From Planctomycetota bacterium (GTDB lineage: Bacteria > Planctomycetota > Phycisphaerae > WQYP01): DNA of 64,000 bases. Where the stretch lies: the NCBI GenBank assembly GCA_021805985.1, contig JAJZDN010000002.1:1-64000 (forward strand). The letters run 5' to 3'. The stretch's first letter is position 1. Every line of letters starts with the position of its first letter. Under the pieces are notes generated by a model, which made no database searches, was not told where the DNA came from, and saw only the letters and a list, made by a program, of their open reading frames with translations. Position numbers and translations under genes: made by a program. Below are positions 58,034-64,000 of this stretch, one piece after another.

Positions 58034-59322
58034 TTGCGGCAGCGATCGCTGAAATAACCGCAGCCGTCCGCAGCACGGCCTGGCCGGATGTGCTGATTTT
58101 CGCCTTAACTTATTTTGGCCTGGCGCTGGGGGACGTTCCCTTTACCCGCCTGGATCGCTCCAGCATCGCGATTTTGGGCGCGGTGGCTGTCTTGCTATTC
58201 CACCGCATGAGCCTGCATGAAGCGATGGCTGGGGTGGATTTTCCCACTTTAATTCTGCTGATGAGCCTGATGATCATTTCCGCGCAACTGCGACTGGCGG
58301 GCTTTTATGATGCTGTGGTGCGGCGCATTGTCGCTGCGGCGCATAAACCTTGGCGATTGCTGGCGGGGTTAATTGTATTTTCCGCCCTGCTGTCCGCGCT
58401 GTTTGCCAATGATGTGATCTGTCTGATTTTTACACCCGTGCTGTGTCTGGCTTTGCAGCGTGCCCGGCGCGATCCAATTCCTTATCTGATGGCTTTGGCC
58501 ACCGCATCCAACATCGGCTCGGCGTGCACGCTGATCGGAAATCCGCAGAACATGCTTATTGGGGAATCTGCCCATCTTCATTTTGCGGCTTATTTTATAA
58601 CTGTATTACCGCTGATCTTATTTTGCCTGGTTCTGAATTTTCTCGCCATCGCCCTTATTTATCGCACTCAACTTTTCGCTGAAGTCCAGCCGCCCGTCAC
58701 TTCTGAATCCGCCCATGAACACCATCCACGGCCCGAGATGCAGTGGAATTTAATCATCAAGGCTCTGGTGGTCATGGGAATTCTTCTGGCCGTTATGCTG
58801 GCGGGATCGGTTCTTCACATCAGCCGACCGGTGGCCGCCATGGCCGCGGCAGGCATTATCCTGATATCACGCAAAACCCGCCCCGCGGATTTATTTGCCC
58901 TGGTGGACTGGAGTCTGATACTGCTATTCATCGGCCTGTTTATTGTCATCGCCGATGTGGAAAGCCACCATCTTCTCAGTCCGGTGCTTCATGCCCTGGC
59001 CCGCATGGGCATAGTATTAAAATCCCTTTTACCTTTGGCTGCGGTCACACTGGTATTGTCCAATATCGTCAGCAATGTGCCGGCGGTGTTACTGATTAAA
59101 CCCGCTATTCCATTGGCCGCCACGCACACCTGGTATCTGTTGGCAGTGATCAGCACGCTGGCTGGAAATCTTACCCTTCTAGGGTCGATTGCCAATTTAA
59201 TTGTTGCCCAACAGGCCCGGGCTTTCGCCGTCAATTTGAAATTCCGCGAATACCTGAAAGTCGGCGTCCCCCTGACCCTCGCCTGCGTGACGCTGGCTGT
59301 GCTCTATTTCAAAATAATATAA
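58030..59322 (+). CDS. ArsB/NhaD-superfamily (SLC13-like) anion transporter
   Basis: FPTLILLMSLMIISAQLRLAGFYDAVVRRI; FANDVICLIFTPVLCLAL; ATASNIGSACTLIGNPQNMLIG; NVPAVLLIKPAI; GNLTLLGSIANLIV. Confidence 0.9.
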   Translation: MIAAAIAEITAAVRSTAWPDVLIFALTYFGLALGDVPFTRLDRSSIAILGAVAVLLFHRMSLHEAMAGVDFPTLILLMSLMIISAQLRLAGFYDAVVRRIVAAAHKPWRLLAGLIVFSALLSALFANDVICLIFTPVLCLALQRARRDPIPYLMALATASNIGSACTLIGNPQNMLIGESAHLHFAAYFITVLPLILFCLVLNFLAIALIYRTQLFAEVQPPVTSESAHEHHPRPEMQWNLIIKALVVMGILLAVMLAGSVLHISRPVAAMAAAGIILISRKTRPADLFALVDWSLILLFIGLFIVIADVESHHLLSPVLHALARMGIVLKSLLPLAAVTLVLSNIVSNVPAVLLIKPAIPLAATHTWYLLAVISTLAGNLTLLGSIANLIVAQQARAFAVNLKFREYLKVGVPLTLACVTLAVLYFKII

Positions 59323-59334
59323 ACCGCATAAATA

Positions 59335-60945
59335 TTAATGGGTCGGCTTATTCTTAATGGCTGCCCACGTCAGGTTAAATCTGGCCAGGTACTTTCGCAG
59401 TCGATCGGCGTCGTTTGTCACGCTTTTGCTCTGGCGCGAAACGTCGAACAACTCCCGGCCGGCTTGGGAAATGTTGTTGCAGCGCTCGCACACAGCCAGA
59501 ACCGCAGCGAGTTGCACCCGGTCAAAAAGGTCAAGGGCCTTTGTTTCCGATAGCGACAAATAGCGATCCAGTTCACACTGCTGTGACGCGTCGGGCGTGC
59601 TTTCCCATGAGCTTATCAGATGGGCCACCTCCGCCTGTACCAACTCAATGGAAATTCTTGCCCCGCCAGCTAGCGTGGCCATACGCGTCAGACATGCGTT
59701 AAGGTCGCGAAAATTTCTTTTCCATACTGCTGACCGTGATGTGGCAAATGCGAGAAAAGCCTCCCGGGCTTCGCGGTTAAAAGTAATCTGCTTGCCGTTG
59801 AGCCGGGCGAACTGCTGTAATTCATAATCCAAGTTCGGCTCCACGTCTTCCGGACGGTCCTTAAGTGCCGGCAGATGAAACGTCCATAAATTGATGCGCG
59901 CCAAAAGATCTTCACGAAACGACCGCGGGTCCCCCTGAATGGAAAGCCTGCGATTCGTACCGGCCAGCAGTTGAAAATCGCTTTGTGCTTCGGTATCCGC
60001 CCCGACGGGAAGAAATCGTTTTTCCTCCAAAGCTCGCAGCAGCATGGCCTGTTCGTCGTTCCCAAGTTCCCCAATCTCATCCAGAAACAATACTCCTTTG
60101 TCCGCCGCCCGCAGCAGACCGGGCCGTGCCGAAACCGCTCCCGTAAAAGCCCCTTTGGTGTGACCGAAGAGGGCCGACATCGCGGCATCCCCACGAATCG
60201 TGGCGCAGTTCACTTCCACAAACGGGCCATCCATCTGCCGCCGGGATTTTTTTAATTCATAAATTCGCCGGGCCAGTTGGCTTTTTCCTGCGCCCGTGGG
60301 TCCCATTAGCAGCAAGGGAGCCTTGCTGTTAACGGCTACATATTCAATTTTTTCAATGAGCGCATTAAATGCGGCATTGCGGGTCTCAATGCCGTGCTTA
60401 AGGAAAGACAGGCTTTCGGATTTTTCCTGCAGAAAGCGCGAAGCCAATTTATCGTACTTGGACAAATCCAAGTCGATAATCGTATAACCACCGGCCTCCC
60501 CGGGCTGGTGGCCGCCGGGAGGCGACGTTTGAATTAATTTGGCCGGGAAATAGCGAGCCTCGGTTAAAAGGAACAGGCATATCTGCGCGACGTGCGTGCC
60601 CGTGGTGATATGCACCAGATATTGCTGCTCTTCGGGTGTGAAAACGCACCGGCGGGAAAAATCCAGCAGCGCCGTATAAACTTCCTCAAAGTCCCACGCG
60701 TTACGAAGCTCCACCTGGTGCAGCCGCACCGTGGTTTCGGGCGACACGCCCGCAATATCGGCAATAATTTGATCGGCCAGTTTCTGATAACGCTTTTGGT
60801 AAACCAACTCCAGTTGGTCAATCAGCAGCTCCGGATGGCGGCAAAGCGCCACATTGGGCCGCCACCGGTCCCACCGCCGTGCTCCGGCACCGGAATCCAG
60901 CACCGAGCCAAGGAAACTGAAGACTACCGTTTTTGGTCTGTTCAT
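59335..60945 (-). CDS. rtcR: RNA repair transcriptional activator RtcR (CARF-like N-terminus plus sigma54 AAA+ domain)
   Basis: VVFSFLGSVLDSGAGARRWDRWRPNVALCRHPELLIDQLELVY (RtcR N-terminus); GPTGAGKSQLARRIYELK; CATIRGDAAMSALFGHTKGAFTGAVSARPGLLRAADKGVLFLDEIGELG. Confidence 0.95.
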   Translation of the reverse strand: MNRPKTVVFSFLGSVLDSGAGARRWDRWRPNVALCRHPELLIDQLELVYQKRYQKLADQIIADIAGVSPETTVRLHQVELRNAWDFEEVYTALLDFSRRCVFTPEEQQYLVHITTGTHVAQICLFLLTEARYFPAKLIQTSPPGGHQPGEAGGYTIIDLDLSKYDKLASRFLQEKSESLSFLKHGIETRNAAFNALIEKIEYVAVNSKAPLLLMGPTGAGKSQLARRIYELKKSRRQMDGPFVEVNCATIRGDAAMSALFGHTKGAFTGAVSARPGLLRAADKGVLFLDEIGELGNDEQAMLLRALEEKRFLPVGADTEAQSDFQLLAGTNRRLSIQGDPRSFREDLLARINLWTFHLPALKDRPEDVEPNLDYELQQFARLNGKQITFNREAREAFLAFATSRSAVWKRNFRDLNACLTRMATLAGGARISIELVQAEVAHLISSWESTPDASQQCELDRYLSLSETKALDLFDRVQLAAVLAVCERCNNISQAGRELFDVSRQSKSVTNDADRLRKYLARFNLTWAAIKNKPTH

Positions 60946-61065
60946 AGAAAATATTATAAACTATTAGCCTAAAAAATAAATAAAAGCGTGATGCACTCCC
61001 TTGTATGATATTTGTAAGTGATGATTGCAAATGGTCTTATGGCGTTTTCCCGAAAATTTCCGGCT

Positions 61066-61081
61066 TGGCACGGATTGTGCT
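61066..61081 (+). promoter_or_regulatory. Sigma-54 promoter of the rsr-Y RNA-rtcB operon
   Basis: TGGCACGGATTGTGCT versus consensus TGGCACGNNNNTTGCW: one mismatch, GG/GC spacing preserved; between divergent rtcR and rsr. Confidence 0.85.
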
Positions 61082-61151
61082 TTTATAACAATAGCACGAA
61101 GACGCGGTCCCAGTGACCCCGACGCCGCAGCCGTTGTGTAAGGAGCCTATT

Positions 61152-62705
61152 ATGGCCAATAAAAATTTATTTGAATCGGTGGTCAGCCGTTGGCTGCCGC
61201 GTACAAACATCTCCAATAGCGAAGGTGCTCCAGCTTATGCGTTTAATTCCCGGCACGCCCTGGCACAGTACGCTGTTACCGGCTGCCTGAACTCTACGTT
61301 CTATGCGACGGCGGAAATGCAATTGGCCGATGTTCACCGGTTGGCACTGGCTGTCGATCCGGAGTTCGTGGCGAAGACCGCACTGTACGCGCGGCAGCGA
61401 GGCGCGATGAAAGATATGCCCGCATTTTTGTGCGCCGTGCTTTCAGTGCGTTCACCAGGTTTGATGGCGGAGATTTTTGATCGAGTCATTGATTCTTCGA
61501 AAATGCTGCGAAACGTCGTACAGATTATGCGGTCCGGGGCCGTGGGCCGAAAGTCGTTGGGCACCCTGCCCAAGCGGCTGGTACAGGACTGGTTGGAGCA
61601 GCGAACAGATGAAGCGCTGTTCATCGGATCGGTCGGAAATGCCCCCTCTCTGGCGGATATTATACGGATGGTTCATCCGCGGCCTGCAACCAGTACCCGC
61701 AAAGCGCTTTATGCTTACCTGGTCGGGCGGGATTTTGAAGTTGCGGATTTGCCGGAGCTGGTGCAACAGTTTGAAGCCTTTAAGCGTGATCCGACGCGCA
61801 CTGTTCCGGATGTGCCTTTTCAGATGCTTACGAGTCTGAAGCTTTCATCGCAGGCGTGGCGCATTGTTGCACAGCGTGCAAGCTGGCAGACGGCAAGGAT
61901 GAACCTTAACACGTTTGCCCGGCACGGTGTGTTCAATGATCCCGAAGCGGTTTTAGAAATGGCCCGAAAACTGGCTGATGCTGCCTTAATCAGCCGTGCG
62001 CGTGCCATGCCGTACCAGCTTCTGGCGGCCTACCGGATGACTGCGAATGTGCCGCAGGCGATCGCCGCTGCACTGCACTCTGCGATGGAAATCGCCACGC
62101 AGAACGTACCGGATTTTCAGCAGCGCGTTGTGGTGTGCCCGGACGTGTCAGGTTCTATGGTTTCCCCCGTCACGGGTTATCGTAAAGGGGCCACCAGCGC
62201 TGTGCGTTGTGTCGATGTTTCGGCCCTTGTTGCAGCGGCTGTTTTGCGACGCAACCCCGGGGCGGAGGTCCTTGCATTCGCCGCCGACATCGTGCCTCTG
62301 CGATTGAACGCCGCGGACACGGTGACCACCAATGCGGAAAAGCTGGCGGCCATCGGCGGAGGCGGCACTGACTGTTCAGCTCCTCTGCGGGAGCTTAATC
62401 GCCGGCGTGCGCATGTAGATTTGGTTATCTACATTTCTGATAACCAGTCCTGGATTGGTGCAGGGGCTGCCGGGGAGGCAACCGGTACCATGCAGCAATG
62501 GAAGGTGCTCAAAAAACGCAACCCCAACGCTCGCATGATCTGTATCGATCTGGTTCCCAATGCCAACAGTCAGGCTGTTGAAAGCGCAGATATTTTGAAT
62601 ATCGGCGGCTTCAGTGACGCGGTATTTGAAGTCGCCCGACACTTTGCCTGCGGAGAATTACAGCCGGGGCATTGGGTTTCGGTGATTGAAAATCAGCGGC
62701 TCTAA
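61152..62705 (+). CDS. rsr: TROVE-domain Ro60-family RNA-binding protein (Rsr)
   Basis: GAPAYAFNSRHALAQYAVTGCLNSTFYATAEMQ...ALYARQRGAMKDMPAFLCAVL...RSGAVGRKSLGTLPKRLVQDWL...VVCPDVSGSMVSPVTGYRKGATSAVRCVDVSALVAAAVLRRNPGAEVLAFA (vWA part with DxSxS). Confidence 0.95.
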   Translation: MANKNLFESVVSRWLPRTNISNSEGAPAYAFNSRHALAQYAVTGCLNSTFYATAEMQLADVHRLALAVDPEFVAKTALYARQRGAMKDMPAFLCAVLSVRSPGLMAEIFDRVIDSSKMLRNVVQIMRSGAVGRKSLGTLPKRLVQDWLEQRTDEALFIGSVGNAPSLADIIRMVHPRPATSTRKALYAYLVGRDFEVADLPELVQQFEAFKRDPTRTVPDVPFQMLTSLKLSSQAWRIVAQRASWQTARMNLNTFARHGVFNDPEAVLEMARKLADAALISRARAMPYQLLAAYRMTANVPQAIAAALHSAMEIATQNVPDFQQRVVVCPDVSGSMVSPVTGYRKGATSAVRCVDVSALVAAAVLRRNPGAEVLAFAADIVPLRLNAADTVTTNAEKLAAIGGGGTDCSAPLRELNRRRAHVDLVIYISDNQSWIGAGAAGEATGTMQQWKVLKKRNPNARMICIDLVPNANSQAVESADILNIGGFSDAVFEVARHFACGELQPGHWVSVIENQRL

Positions 62706-62725
62706 CACAGAACCGCTGACAACAA

Positions 62726-62758
62726 ATGGGCGGTCCGTAGCAGATGCGGACCGCCCAT
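62726..62758 (+). other. Perfect 12 bp hairpin between rsr and the first Y-like RNA
   Basis: ATGGGCGGTCCG TAGCAGATG CGGACCGCCCAT. Confidence 0.85.
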
Positions 62759-62796
62759 GGGGGCCGGAGAAGATTTGCCTAATACTGAATTAATGA

Positions 62797-62935
62797 AAGG
62801 GCGGCGAATGCCGATAAAACTACAGGATTGTAACCTCGTGGTTGTGGGTTCGAGTCCCACCCGCTCCAGGGCGACCAGTCGGAGCGGTAGCTCAATGGTA
62901 GAGCACGCTGTTTTATCACTCTTGTCGCCGCCTTT
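62797..62935 (+). ncRNA. Y-RNA-like RNA 1 (YrlA type) with circularly permuted tRNA-like module
   Basis: Closing stem AAGGGCGGCGA/TCGCCGCCTTT; inner stem GATAAAAC(62813)/GTTTTATC(62910); T arm GTGGG-TTCGAGT-CCCAC (62844-62860); acceptor-like CCGCTCC(62861)/GGAGCGG(62881); D arm GCTC-AATGGTA-GAGC (62890-62904). Confidence 0.88.
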
Positions 62936-62945
62936 GAAAAATACA

Positions 62946-63079
62946 CCGCTGCTGGGAATGCCGGCCGCACTACATTGGTGAAAGCTTTCCGTCTTGTGCG
63001 GGAAGCCTCCCGGTTCGAATCCGGGCTTGTCACGCATTGCGTGGCATGGAGGTGTGGTCAATATTTGTCCCGGCGGCGG
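62946..63079 (+). ncRNA. Y-RNA-like RNA 2 with T arm and acceptor-like stem but no D arm
   Basis: Closing stem CCGCTGCTGGGA/TCCCGGCGGCGG (12 bp, two GU); inner stem GGCCGCAC(62963)/GTGTGGTC(63052); T arm CCCGG-TTCGAAT-CCGGG (63009-63025); GTCACGC-ATT-GCGTGGC (63029-63045). Confidence 0.82.
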
Positions 63080-63166
63080 TTTTGATGCGGGAACTATCGA
63101 ACGTAATTTGAGCCTGAATCTCGTTTTGTCATTATCATACGGTTGAACTCTGGAGTGATATCTACC

Positions 63167-64000
63167 ATGGAAACATCAGCTAAACCAAACTCGGAATCGA
63201 CTCCCGAAAACAGGGATTCCATGTTTACCGTCACCGGCGAAGCGACAGCACTTTTGCCGGCACGCGAGTCACATTTAACGCCCATCACCGTTATTGGAAC
63301 AGAGGCTATTCGCCGCACGTTTGATGCGCTGTGTATTAAACAGGCCCTGAATTCGCGGGCGGCTCCGGGTGTTACCCAACTGGTGTTGAACCCCGATGCC
63401 CACTGCGGATATGGCGCACCCATCGGTTGCGTCATGGTGTCGCCCACGCATGTTTATCCAGGGCCGGTGGGGGTGGATATTAAATGTTCGATGAGCCTGT
63501 TACAGACCGACGTACCGGAAGACGCCATAAGGGATGCTCCCACGCGTCGGGCTATTATTCAGGCCATTACCCGGCGTGTTCCAACCGGTGCCGGCCGCGG
63601 GCAACGCAGCGCACCCAAGTCCCGGTATGTCGGGCCAAGCCTGGGGCGGCAGGCTGTGCTCGAAGGCGCTTCGCCACGCGTGCTTGAAGCGTTGGGAATT
63701 CCGACGCATTGGGCTTCGCGCTGTGAAGATTTCCATCATGCAGGGCATGACGGCTCGACCGCCGCACTGGACCAACGGTTTGATTACCTGACCACCACGC
63801 ACGGCAGCCGGTTGGCGGATAAGTTTTCGCAGCTTGGCTCCTACGGCGGAGGCAACCATTTTGGGGAATGCGAGATCGTGCAGGTGTGCGAGGGCCGGGA
63901 GGAAATTGCGAATTCCTTCGGATTGCGCCATGGCTATGCCGCTTTCTTATCACACTGTGGTAGCCGCGGATTTGGTTTTCAATTGGCGCACCACCAGTTT
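63167..64000 (+). CDS. rtcB: RtcB family RNA-splicing ligase (3' truncated by window end)
   Basis: Translation from ATG 63167: LNPDAHCGYGAPIGCVMVSPTHVYPGPVGVDIKCSMSLLQTDVP...FSQLGSYGGGNHFGECEIVQV...LSHCGSRGFGFQLAHHQF, RtcB signature. Confidence 0.95.
   Translation, partial: METSAKPNSESTPENRDSMFTVTGEATALLPARESHLTPITVIGTEAIRRTFDALCIKQALNSRAAPGVTQLVLNPDAHCGYGAPIGCVMVSPTHVYPGPVGVDIKCSMSLLQTDVPEDAIRDAPTRRAIIQAITRRVPTGAGRGQRSAPKSRYVGPSLGRQAVLEGASPRVLEALGIPTHWASRCEDFHHAGHDGSTAALDQRFDYLTTTHGSRLADKFSQLGSYGGGNHFGECEIVQVCEGREEIANSFGLRHGYAAFLSHCGSRGFGFQLAHHQF

Noticed and set aside
62821-62910. A canonical or permuted functional tRNA gene
   Set aside because: T and D arms are tRNA-like, but the anticodon-arm position is replaced by a long stem and the locus sits between rsr and rtcB; a Y RNA tRNA-mimic explains all parts better. 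A permuted tRNA is kept only as an alternative.

Overview
A 64 kb bacterial chromosomal window, possibly from Planctomycetota (an inference from gene content, not demonstrated). Left to right it holds: (1) a glycosyltransferase cluster saturated with dispersed heptamer-based repeats (GTTAGAA/GTTAGGA) that sit between genes and also inside two glycosyltransferase reading frames; (2) an MNT nucleotidyltransferase with a truncated HEPN partner, a pseudopilin gene broken by an amber codon, SapC, an orphan DNA methyltransferase ending in a 270 bp MITE-like element, a GHMP kinase, a DUF4143 ATPase and RecQ; (3) rpsL-rpsG, a large AsmA-like protein, an M42 peptidase, a radical SAM protein and a type II R-M pair with a NotI-like endonuclease; (4) a giant two-partner-secretion adhesin (about 5.8 kaa) with its TpsB transporter; (5) aroB, dprA, leuD, purD, a PIN/antitoxin pair, a glycoside hydrolase, msrB and an anion transporter; (6) at the right edge, an RNA-repair/RNA-quality-control island: rtcR (divergent), a sigma-54 promoter, a Ro60/TROVE protein gene (rsr), two tandem Y-RNA-like ncRNAs, and rtcB, which runs off the window. 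The most interesting signal is the pair of unannotated RNAs between rsr and rtcB. The first carries a nearly complete tRNA body in circularly permuted order (T arm and 3' acceptor strand, then 5' acceptor strand and D arm), closed by a long Y-RNA-type stem. The second has the same architecture with compensatory base changes but no D arm. All calls come from reading the sequence and supplied ORFs; no database search or folding program was run.
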